This document shows, in pieces, positions 1-6,126 of a DNA stretch of 12,396 bases (the first letter of the stretch is position 1; every line of letters begins with the position of its first letter). Under the pieces are notes generated by a model. It worked only from the letters and a program-made list of their open reading frames with translations. It searched no databases and was not told the DNA's origin. A program made the translations under genes and the position numbers. The stretch comes from JBEVNX01 sp040507895 (GTDB lineage: Bacteria > Desulfobacterota > Binatia > JACPRU01): NCBI GenBank assembly GCA_040507895.1, contig JBEVNX010000075.1, forward strand, positions 1-12,396, written 5' to 3'.

Positions 1-634
1 GAGCCGCGATCACCTCCGCCGGGCCGCCGAGCTCGGGCTCCTGGTGTTCGGTCTTCCCGGCGAAGATCATGTAGGTGACGAACAGTCCCACGAGAATCAC
101 CGAATCCCACAGACTGATCGTCTGCTTCCACGGAATGACGAACGAATAGAGTGTCGCGACGAGCAGGAAGAAGACCTCGACCGATTGCGAGCGATCGAGC
201 GCGAAGCTGCGAGCGCGCGTACGCAGCCACGCCGTCGCCACGACGGTCGCCCAGCCGAGGCCGATGAGCAGGCGGTTGCCGCCCGTCATGTTCGCCGTGG
301 CGAACGCCGTGTAGCCGTCGCGGTGCGGCGCCTGCCAGGCGAAGTACATGTCGACCGCGTATTCGGGAAGAACCGCGATCAGCGCGAGAAAGGCCATTGC
401 CAGCGCGCGCGGGATGTCCATTTGGGCTGCTTCGGCAGCCCACGACAACAGAAACGCGGCGCCGAAGATCGCGGTGCCTGCGCAGAGGCTCTCGACGATC
501 GGACCACCCTCGAAATGCAGGGCTCGAAGGACGAGCCACTGCAACGCGAGCAGGGATGCGAAAAGAATGTAGAAAAAGCTGCGCAACGAAACACCGGCCC
601 ACGCTGAGGGAGCGGACCGGCTGCGCGCAACCAC
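1..634 (-). CDS. CaCA-superfamily sodium/calcium (or proton) exchanger, C-terminus cut by window edge
   Basis: This is an integral membrane cation antiporter. About 211 residues are visible and the C-terminal half lies beyond base 1. Hydrophobic segments sit near residues 17-36, 50-66, 77-98 and 122-135, with two more beyond 155. The motif LIAVLPEYAVDMYF (85-98) followed by NMTGGNRLLIG (115-125) matches the first alpha-repeat of the sodium/calcium exchanger family, where the Pro-Glu pair lines the ion site. AAFLLSWAAEAAQMDIPRA (about 59-77) is also typical of the bacterial 'sodium:proton exchanger' annotation group. The substrate ion cannot be decided from sequence. No in-frame ATG exists after the upstream stop at about 677, so GTG at 634 is the chosen start, with a distant purine-rich GAGAGGGG; TTG at 586 is the alternative. 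It lies 102 bp downstream of the HU gene on the same strand. The family is clear, the start is not. Confidence 0.85.
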   Translation of the reverse strand, partial: MVARSRSAPSAWAGVSLRSFFYILFASLLALQWLVLRALHFEGGPIVESLCAGTAIFGAAFLLSWAAEAAQMDIPRALAMAFLALIAVLPEYAVDMYFAWQAPHRDGYTAFATANMTGGNRLLIGLGWATVVATAWLRTRARSFALDRSQSVEVFFLLVATLYSFVIPWKQTISLWDSVILVGLFVTYMIFAGKTEHQEPELGGPAEVIAA

Positions 635-669
635 AGACCGCTGGCCGCCCCTCTCGGCGCTTTCGCTCG

Positions 670-713
670 CCTCGTCTTAGGATGACGAGGGAACCGTCGA
701 CCTGGGCGGTTCC
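670..713 (-). terminator. Possible hairpin terminator(s) after the HU gene
   Basis: Two perfect 7-bp inverted repeats lie back to back just 3' of the HU stop codon. One pairs 690-696 with 707-713 (GGAACCG/CGGTTCC, 10-nt loop). The other pairs 670-676 with 684-690 (CCTCGTC/GACGAGG, 7-nt loop). They share base 690. Read on the minus strand the first begins about 24 nt after the HU stop, a normal place for a terminator. Neither is followed by a T-run, so this could be a Rho-dependent end, an mRNA-stabilising structure or chance in GC-rich DNA. Confidence 0.4.
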
Positions 714-736
714 GGCCGGGCCTCGCCGGGACCAGA

Positions 737-1021
737 CTACTTCTTCGCGCCGAGAACGGCTTCCTTGAAGCTCTTGGCGACGCTGAAGCGCACCTTGACG
801 CGAGCCGGGATCTTGATCGGCTCCCCGGTCTGCGGGTTGCGTCCCATACGAGCGCTCGTCTTGCGCTTCTTCCAAGCGCCGAGATTCGGGATCTTGACCG
901 CATCACCCTTCTTCACCGCGCCGATGATCATGTCCACCATCTCGGTGAGGACGGTATCCGCCTGCTTCTTCGACAACCCCGACTGCTCCGCCAGCTTCGC
1001 CACGAACTGCGATTTGGTCAT
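737..1021 (-). CDS. hup: HU/IHF-family histone-like DNA-binding protein
   Basis: A small, basic nucleoid protein of 94 residues, the usual HU length; it acts as a dimer that bends DNA with little sequence specificity. The N-terminal dimerisation helices (MTKSQFVAKLAEQSGLSKKQ) are followed by the VKIPNLGAW strand and the diagnostic DNA-binding arm GRNPQTGEPIKIPA at residues 60-73, including the intercalating proline after RN. Trp50 stands where Phe is usual (LGTF in typical HU). The frame stays open up to an ATG at 1054, but that codon overlaps the predicted -10 box. The ATG at 1021 has GGAGGG six bases upstream and starts the conserved domain, so it is the start. It has its own promoter and probably ends at the hairpins at 670-713. 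HU and IHF subunits cannot be separated with certainty here; HU is more likely. Confidence 0.95.
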   Translation of the reverse strand: MTKSQFVAKLAEQSGLSKKQADTVLTEMVDMIIGAVKKGDAVKIPNLGAWKKRKTSARMGRNPQTGEPIKIPARVKVRFSVAKSFKEAVLGAKK

Positions 1022-1052
1022 GGCCCACCCTCCGTCCAAAAAGTTGCGCGAC

Positions 1053-1079
1053 ATTATGGATCGGTCGAATCTTTGTCAA
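1053..1079 (-). promoter_or_regulatory. Sigma70-type promoter of the HU gene
   Basis: On the minus strand TTGACA (1079-1074), a perfect -35 consensus, is followed after 15 bases by CATAAT (1058-1053), a 5/6 match to the -10 consensus. The spacer is two bases shorter than ideal. Transcription would begin near 1046, giving a leader of about 25 nt that contains the GGAGGG ribosome binding site (1033-1028). This rules out the in-frame ATG at 1054 as a start. Confidence 0.65.
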
Positions 1080-1113
1080 GAAGATTCTTCCTCTGATCCT
1101 TGTCCCATGCGGC

Positions 1114-2106
1114 TTAGAGCACTCTTCTCGCTCTTGACTTCTGGCTCGCGGTTCGAACCTCGGCGCGCATCGGTTGACGATCGAGTAGATAGACGAGGCC
1201 GCCGACGGCGCCGGCGAGCATCACGACTCCGAACCAGGCGAGCGCGAAGGCGACCGCCGAGTCGCGCGGCACGCCGACGTGCGCGAGGAAGTACACGTAC
1301 CCGCCCTCGCGAACGCCGAGGCCGTTCAGACTGATGGGCACGGCGGACATGATGCTCACGAGCGGACCGAAGACGAAACAATACGACCACGGCACTCCGA
1401 CGCCCAGCGCGTGCGTCAGGAGCACCAGCACACCGATCTGCGAGAAGTGAAACGCGATCGATAGCACTCCAACCGCGGCGAGCAATCGAGCGTCGCTCCA
1501 GTAAGGCGCGAGATCTTGCTCGATCAGTCGTCGAAGCTGATTTTCCGGCGCCAAGACGAGCGGAAGCACGCGCGGCAAGAGCCTCCACCCGGCCAGGAGT
1601 GCCGACGACGAGGCGACCACTCCCCAGTAGATCGCCGCCGGGAGCTGGTAGTGGTGGAACAGCAGCAGCGCTCCGAGCGCCACCGCCAGCAACACCAGGA
1701 GGCCGCTCACTCGGTCCGCGACGACCGTGTTGAAGGCCAGGCCCCGCCGTCCGCCCGAGCCTGCGAGATAGAGCGCGCGAATGACGTCGCCACCCACCGT
1801 GCCGAATCCGAACGCGTTGAAGAACATGCCGATGAAATAGTAGGCGACGAAGCGGGACGGACTGGCGTGGAAGCCGACGGCCGCCGCGAGCTGGCGCCAC
1901 TTGAGCGCGGAGAGCGCTTGTCCGGCGAGATAGAGCGCGAACGCGAGCGCGAGGAACGGGGCGTCGGCACGGGCGAGAAAGCGCCCGGTCTCGCGGAAGT
2001 CTACGTGTCTAGAGATGAAGAGGAGCAACCCAGCGCTGACGAGCAGCTTCAAAGCGAGCTTCCACGAGCTCGCGAGCGAGCGCGGCTCATCGGGCTCGGC
2101 GGACAC
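1114..2106 (-). CDS. Flippase-like / lysylphosphatidylglycerol synthase TM-domain membrane protein (PF03706 type)
   Basis: A polytopic inner-membrane protein of 330 residues, the normal size for the stand-alone PF03706 (UPF0104) family. Hydrophobic segments lie near residues 17-33, 49-67, 85-103, 134-150, 157-173, 208-231, 243-259 and 284-307. Family motifs are GGDVIRALYL (105-114), DRVSGLL (131-137) and PISLNGLGVREGGY (257-270), the last being the conserved Pro/Gly/Glu signature near the C-terminal helices. Relatives include lipid-modifying MprF membrane domains and proteins proposed to move lipid-linked intermediates; no substrate can be named. The start is GTG at 2106: an in-frame TAG sits four codons upstream and no ATG is available before residue 94, although the AGAAG before it is a weak ribosome site. 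It diverges from the radical SAM gene across 94 bp, so the two may be co-regulated, possibly in lipid or glycan modification (inference). Confidence 0.85.
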   Translation of the reverse strand: MSAEPDEPRSLASSWKLALKLLVSAGLLLFISRHVDFRETGRFLARADAPFLALAFALYLAGQALSALKWRQLAAAVGFHASPSRFVAYYFIGMFFNAFGFGTVGGDVIRALYLAGSGGRRGLAFNTVVADRVSGLLVLLAVALGALLLFHHYQLPAAIYWGVVASSSALLAGWRLLPRVLPLVLAPENQLRRLIEQDLAPYWSDARLLAAVGVLSIAFHFSQIGVLVLLTHALGVGVPWSYCFVFGPLVSIMSAVPISLNGLGVREGGYVYFLAHVGVPRDSAVAFALAWFGVVMLAGAVGGLVYLLDRQPMRAEVRTASQKSRARRVL

Positions 2107-2164
2107 ACCGCGCTTCTAGCGAGAACCTGGTCAAATGCAAACGAGCCTCGCGCACGGCGTTCGC

Positions 2165-2193
2165 TTGGCACCGCCGAAGGATTCTCTTATACA
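2165..2193 (+). promoter_or_regulatory. Promoter of the radical SAM gene, predicting a leaderless mRNA
   Basis: TTGGCA (2165-2170, 5/6 match to the -35 consensus) and TATACA (2188-2193, 4/6 match to -10) are separated by exactly 17 bases. A start 7-8 bases after the -10 box falls at 2200-2201, which is the A of the ATG at 2201. No Shine-Dalgarno sequence is present in the preceding 20 bases, in keeping with leaderless translation. Confidence 0.6.
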
Positions 2194-2200
2194 GTCGCTC

Positions 2201-3694
2201 ATGAGCGCCCCCACTGAGGCGTGGCGAATCGCTTTGGTCGAGCCGCCGTATCTCTTCTGGGATCGCAGCATGGATCGCCTCCGCCAGACCGAAGAGTCGA
2301 TCCCGGGCTTCGGCATGCTCGTGCTCGCGGCGGTTGCCCGGGAGCGCGGTCACGAGGTCGCCATCTTCGATGCCAAGGGCAGCGGAGAGACTCCCGCCCG
2401 CGTGGCGCAACGAATCCTCGCCTTCCAGCCCGACGTCGTGGGATTCTCGGCGACCACGATCTCGATCGCCAACGCCAGCCGTACCGCGGAGCTCGTCAAG
2501 GAATCCGATTCGCGAATCGTCACCGTGGTCGGCGGACCGCACGTGAGCGCGATCCCCGAGCGCACCCTCGCCGCGTTTCCCGCGCTCGACTATGGCATCG
2601 TCGGAGAAGGTGAGATCTCCTTCTTCGAGCTGATCGACCGACTGCACGCCGGGCGATCGGTGGACGATGCTCCCGGCCTCGTCTATCGCTCGAAGGAGTC
2701 GATCGTCGCCAACCCGCGCTCGCCGTACATCACGGATCTCGATGCGCTGCCGTTCCCGGCTTGGGACCTCGTGCCGGGATTCCCGCACCGCTTTCAGCCA
2801 TCGGTCTTCAGCTATCGCAAGTCGCCCGTCGCGACCCTCGTCACCAGCCGTGGCTGCCCCTTCTCGTGCTCCTTCTGCGATCGGTCGACCTCGGGCAAGC
2901 TCGGGCGCTACCATTCGACAGACTCCGTGCTTCGCCACTGCCGCCGTCTCGTCGACCTCGGCGTGCGCCACATCATCTTCTATGACGATCTCTTCACCGT
3001 GAAGAGGAGGCGCGTCGTCGAGCTCTGCCAGGCGTTCATCGCCAACGGCTTCGAGTTCACCTGGAGTTGCAACAGCCATCCGAACCTGCTCGACGCGGAA
3101 GCGCTGCGGCTGATGAAGCGCGCCGGTTGCTGGCAGATCGCCTACGGGATCGAATCCGGCTCGCAGCGAATTCTCGACGTCGTCAAGCGCGAGGTCAGGC
3201 TACCGCGCATGCGCGAGACGCTGCGCATGACGCGCGACGCTGGCATCCGCGCCAAGGGTTACCTGATGATCGGCCATCCCACGGAGACGGTGGAGACGCT
3301 CGAGGAAACCGCCGATTTCCTGCGCGTCGTCGAGCTTGACCTCTGCCAGGTGACGAAGTTCACGCCCTATCCCGGCACGCCATCCTATCCGAGCGTGCGA
3401 GAGCACGGAAAGTTCGACGAGGATTGGGAGCGCATGAACGCGATGAACTTCGTGTTCGTGCCGAACGGCCTCAGCGAGGAGATTCTCGAGACCTACTTCC
3501 ACCGCCTCTACTCGATCTTCTACAGGCGCCCGGACGTGTTGCGCGGCATCGCCGGGATGGTCGTCGAGGAGCCGCGCTTCCTGCGGCAGCTCGGCTCTTC
3601 GGCCTGGGTCTATCTGAGGTCGCAGCTCCCCGACCGCCGGTTCCGCCGGGCGCTCTTCGGCCGTCAACCGGCTCAGCCGTCGCTTGCCTCGTAG
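2201..3694 (+). CDS. B12-binding-domain radical SAM protein, unknown product
   Basis: A 497-residue radical SAM enzyme. Residues 10-140 form a Rossmann-like cobalamin-binding-type domain (PGFGMLVLAAVARERGHEV, VGFSATT, VVGGPHVS, GIVGEGE), but the base-off histidine motif DxHxxG is absent: DAKGSGE stands at the expected place. The SAM domain follows with RGCPFSCSFC, whose Cys219, Cys223 and Cys226 form the CxxxCxxC ligand set for the 4Fe-4S cluster, then FYDDLF (260-265), YGIESG (315-320) and KFTPYPGT (386-393). The architecture matches the BchE/HpnJ/methyltransferase-like group, which acts on lipids, tetrapyrroles, antibiotics or RNA; the substrate is not readable here. The frame stays open to an ATG at 2135, but the promoter lies inside that extension, so 2201 is the start. 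Its stop overlaps the pcm start (3684), implying one transcript and coupled translation. The flippase-like gene is divergent. Confidence 0.88.
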   Translation: MSAPTEAWRIALVEPPYLFWDRSMDRLRQTEESIPGFGMLVLAAVARERGHEVAIFDAKGSGETPARVAQRILAFQPDVVGFSATTISIANASRTAELVKESDSRIVTVVGGPHVSAIPERTLAAFPALDYGIVGEGEISFFELIDRLHAGRSVDDAPGLVYRSKESIVANPRSPYITDLDALPFPAWDLVPGFPHRFQPSVFSYRKSPVATLVTSRGCPFSCSFCDRSTSGKLGRYHSTDSVLRHCRRLVDLGVRHIIFYDDLFTVKRRRVVELCQAFIANGFEFTWSCNSHPNLLDAEALRLMKRAGCWQIAYGIESGSQRILDVVKREVRLPRMRETLRMTRDAGIRAKGYLMIGHPTETVETLEETADFLRVVELDLCQVTKFTPYPGTPSYPSVREHGKFDEDWERMNAMNFVFVPNGLSEEILETYFHRLYSIFYRRPDVLRGIAGMVVEEPRFLRQLGSSAWVYLRSQLPDRRFRRALFGRQPAQPSLAS

Positions 3695-4415
3695 CGCGCC
3701 TCCTCTGAAGCGTCTCGGCCTCTGGCTATCGGCCGGCGTGCTTGGCCTGGCGGTGCTCGGTCTCGACGCCGAGCCGCAGAAGGATCGGGGCACGGAGCGC
3801 CGGGCGATGGTCGAGGAGCAGATCGCGGCGCGAGGCATCACCGATCCGCGCCTTCTCGAGGCGCTGCGCACGGTCCCGCGCCACCGTTTCGTTCCTGCGG
3901 CCGTGCAGCGCGAAGCGTACGCCGATGGCCCGCTGCCGATCGGCGAGGGGCAGACGATCTCGCAGCCCTTCGTCGTGGCAGCCATGACCGATGCCCTCCA
4001 TCTCCAGCCCGCCGACCGAGTGTACGAGCTCGGTACGGGCTCGGGCTACCAGGCGGCCATAGCCTCTCGGCTCTGCGCGCACGTCTACACCATCGAGATC
4101 CAGGCGGCGCTTGCGGCGCGCGCCGCGAGCATTCTGGCGGAGCTCGGCTACACCAACGTGAGCGTTCGCGCGGGCGACGGATTTCGCGGCTGGCCGGATG
4201 CGGCACCCTTCGACGCCATGCTGATCACAGCGGCCGTGGCGGAGCTTCCGCACGAGCTCCTCGCACAGCTCAAACCGGGGGGGCGGGCGGTCCTGCCCGT
4301 GGGGCCGCTGCTCGGCGTCCAGGATCTACTGCTCGTGGAGAAATCTCTCGACGGCAGCACCGTGACCCGCAAGCTGTTTCCGGTCCGCTTCGTGCCGTCG
4401 ACCGGCAAACCGTGA
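3684..4415 (+). CDS. pcm: Protein-L-isoaspartate O-methyltransferase, apparently exported
   Basis: It methylates the alpha-carboxyl of L-isoaspartyl residues with SAM, starting repair of damaged proteins. In this 243-residue frame the catalytic part spans about residues 40-240, with GEGQTISQPFVVAAM (87-101), the SAM-binding motif VYELGTGSGYQAAI (113-126), the acidic IEIQ (137-140) that binds ribose, and AGDGFRGW (163-170). The first 30 residues look like a Sec signal peptide or anchor: basic LKR, a hydrophobic run LGLWLSAGVLGLAVLGL, then LDA before the mature part. The enzyme would therefore act outside the cytoplasm, which is unusual but known for some bacterial Pcm proteins. The start is a TTG at 3684, overlapping the last 11 bases of the radical SAM gene; this is the only frame that retains the complete hydrophobic segment. 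It ends nine bases from the convergent osmC-like gene. Confidence 0.9.
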   Translation: MPRSAPPLKRLGLWLSAGVLGLAVLGLDAEPQKDRGTERRAMVEEQIAARGITDPRLLEALRTVPRHRFVPAAVQREAYADGPLPIGEGQTISQPFVVAAMTDALHLQPADRVYELGTGSGYQAAIASRLCAHVYTIEIQAALAARAASILAELGYTNVSVRAGDGFRGWPDAAPFDAMLITAAVAELPHELLAQLKPGGRAVLPVGPLLGVQDLLLVEKSLDGSTVTRKLFPVRFVPSTGKP

Positions 4416-4443
4416 TCGTGCCCGCTACGGCTCGCGCACGATC
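4414..4443. terminator. Inverted repeat between convergent genes, possible bidirectional terminator
   Basis: GATCGTGC (4414-4421) and GCACGATC (4436-4443) form a perfect 8-bp stem with a 14-nt loop that itself contains CCG-CTA-CGG. The structure spans the 9-bp gap between the stop codons of pcm (plus) and the OsmC-family gene (minus), the position expected for a shared terminator. There is no T-run on either side, so Rho-independent activity is not assured. Confidence 0.45.
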
Positions 4444-4871
4444 TCCGGCTCCGCGCGCACCGCACACGTTACCGAATTGGCGATGAAGCAGCCTTCGTGG
4501 GCGGCGTCCACCAGCGCGCGCGCCTTGTTCTCGTCGGCCCCCGCGGCGATCGTGATGTGGGGATGCAGCACGACCTCGGTGATTCGCATGCGGCGCTCCG
4601 CCATCGTGAGCGTCGCTTCAGCCCGATCCTCGTATGCGGAAACGGGCACGCCAGCTCGCGTGGCGAGCGCGAGGTACGTGAGCATCTGACAGGAGACCAA
4701 CGAGGCGAGGAAGAGCTCCTCGGGGTTGAGCTTCGCCGGATCACCCTTGTACTGCGGCGCTGCCGAGACCTCGAGCGCCGGACGGTTCTCGAACTCGACG
4801 CGATGCGTGTCGGCGCCGTCGGGGCGCTTCGACCAGACCAAGTGCGCGCGGAACGAATGTTTCGTGGCCAT
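4425..4871 (-). CDS. OsmC/Ohr-family thiol peroxidase
   Basis: A 148-residue cytoplasmic protein of the OsmC fold, whose members reduce organic hydroperoxides with two cysteines. Both expected cysteines are present: Cys61 in SLVSCQMLTYL and Cys128 in HEGCFIANS. The conserved NPEELFLASL (49-58) supplies the glutamate near the active site. Length is standard. The sequence suits the general OsmC/YhfA subgroup better than Ohr proper, but the subgroup and physiological oxidant are not settled. The frame continues open far upstream on the minus strand; the ATG at 4871 is chosen because the conserved N-terminus begins there and GGAGG lies five bases before it. The gene is divergent from the FabV-like reductase (105 bp apart) and convergent with pcm. 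Both Pcm and OsmC counter protein or lipid damage, but a shared role is only inferred. Confidence 0.92.
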   Translation of the reverse strand: MATKHSFRAHLVWSKRPDGADTHRVEFENRPALEVSAAPQYKGDPAKLNPEELFLASLVSCQMLTYLALATRAGVPVSAYEDRAEATLTMAERRMRITEVVLHPHITIAAGADENKARALVDAAHEGCFIANSVTCAVRAEPEIVREP

Positions 4872-4976
4872 GTCGACCTCCGGTCCGATTGAGCTAGCAC
4901 ACCCTCGCTCGGGGCTCGATCGGCAGCACGCGTCCCGCGCTTGGCAACCACCCCCCGGCGGGGATAGGAGCGCCTC

Positions 4977-6077
4977 GTGGCGCTGGAGGTCTTCAAGAAG
5001 CTCCCACTCGGCGGGCTCGACCGCCGCGCGCTGGCGACGTCGCTGGCGGCGCAGGGAAGGACGACGGCCGTGGCGCGCCTGGCCGTGGAGCGAGCTTCGC
5101 TTCGGCCGCAATTGACGCGGACGGCGCCGGACATGGCGATCCTCATTCTTGGCGGCTCGAACGGCATCACCCGCGCGCTCGCGATCCAGCTTCTGTTCGG
5201 CGAGCGCGCCGCGGTCTACGGAGTGCACTTCGACAGCGAGAAGCTGCAGATCGGCTTCTTTCACGTCCAGGCCTTGGTCGAGGCCGCGGCCGAAGCGGGG
5301 CTCACCGCGCGGTTCTGGAACGAGGACGCGACTCGCTCCTCGACGGTCGAGGCGGTGATCGCCGAGTTGCGCTCGCGATACCGGGCCGTGCATCTCCTCA
5401 ACGGCATCGCAGCCGGCGCCACCAAGCGCTACGCCGAGCACGGCCCGACGCTGGTCAAGGATATCGACGTCGCGTTCCACCCGGTGCTGCAGGTCCCCGA
5501 TTTCTCGCAACCGGAGAACGTCCGCAAGCTCGGCCTCGTCGAGGTCGACGTGGCGACGGACGCCGACATCGAGCGCACCAACCGGTTCATGGGCACGTCG
5601 TCGCTCCTTTGGGCTGAGGCGCTCGCGCAGGCCGGGCTGCTGGCCGCCGGCGAGAGCATCGTCGCCTTTTGCGACTACGACTATCCGCCAGGCGACCCGG
5701 TCTACGCGATGGGTCCGCTCGCGGGCGCCAAGCAGCTGCAGCGTGACTCCATGGCCGAGATCCGCCGCCGTTTCGGAGCTCACACCGCGCGACTCTGCTA
5801 TCCCGCGATGCCGACGACCGCGCTCGGAGCGATCCCCGGAGGCCTGCTGATGTTCGCGCTGAGCGCGCAGATCCTGAAAGAGCGCGGGCAATACCATGAC
5901 CTGCCCGAGCTCGCCGCGGATTCCATGCGACTCTTTTCGCCGTCCTGGGACGGCGGTGACTTGCGACTCGACGCCGCCTACCAGGAGTGCCTGTCGGAGT
6001 GCTCCGCACGCAACCGTGCGATCGAGCCGAAGGATCTCCCTCAGGCGTTCGCCCTACTGTTCGAGACGCAGCGCTGA
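4977..6077 (+). CDS. Divergent FabV-like (trans-2-enoyl-CoA/ACP reductase family) oxidoreductase
   Basis: A 366-residue protein whose overall order of motifs matches FabV, the extended short-chain-dehydrogenase-type enoyl reductase, compared from memory. A nucleotide-binding segment ILILGGSNGITRALAI (55-70) is followed by YGVHFD (81-86), LLNGIAAG (140-147, FabV: SLAAP region), and DADIERTNRFMG (195-206, FabV: EEIDGTVAVMGG). Next comes VYAMGPLAGAK (242-252), which keeps the catalytic Tyr243-x8-Lys252 spacing, then ALGAIPGGLLMFALSAQILKE (FabV: [22 protein letters not shown]). FabV usually has GASxGxG; here the third glycine is Thr64. The N-terminal 52 residues have about the usual length but no similarity I recognise, and the C-terminus is shorter than the usual 400 or so residues. 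The start is GTG at 4977 with TAGGAG six bases upstream; the ATG at 5133 lacks a ribosome site. NADH-dependent reduction of an enoyl thioester is plausible, not proven. Confidence 0.7.
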   Translation: MALEVFKKLPLGGLDRRALATSLAAQGRTTAVARLAVERASLRPQLTRTAPDMAILILGGSNGITRALAIQLLFGERAAVYGVHFDSEKLQIGFFHVQALVEAAAEAGLTARFWNEDATRSSTVEAVIAELRSRYRAVHLLNGIAAGATKRYAEHGPTLVKDIDVAFHPVLQVPDFSQPENVRKLGLVEVDVATDADIERTNRFMGTSSLLWAEALAQAGLLAAGESIVAFCDYDYPPGDPVYAMGPLAGAKQLQRDSMAEIRRRFGAHTARLCYPAMPTTALGAIPGGLLMFALSAQILKERGQYHDLPELAADSMRLFSPSWDGGDLRLDAAYQECLSECSARNRAIEPKDLPQAFALLFETQR

Positions 6078-6126
6078 CGGTGCGAGGCTCCCTTGACTCG
6101 ACGCGGCGTGGGGGGAAGGGTGTTCC

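Noticed and set aside
44..607. Long plus-strand open frame opposite the exchanger
   Set aside because: Its product is highly charged and without family features, while the minus frame gives a recognisable membrane transporter with conserved motifs.
1150..1159. GGTTCGAACC, resembling a tRNA T-loop
   Set aside because: It is an in-frame part of the flippase-like gene tail; the flanks do not form a T-stem, and no anticodon or acceptor stem is present.
2087..3079. 330-codon minus-strand open frame opposite the radical SAM gene
   Set aside because: Composition is that of an antisense shadow (many Glu/Asp/Arg, no domain); the plus frame carries the CxxxCxxC motif.
4872..5897. Upstream extension of the OsmC-type frame on the minus strand to about 490 codons
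   Set aside because: The extra part lies opposite the FabV-like gene and reads as charged low-complexity sequence; the true ATG at 4871 has a good ribosome site.
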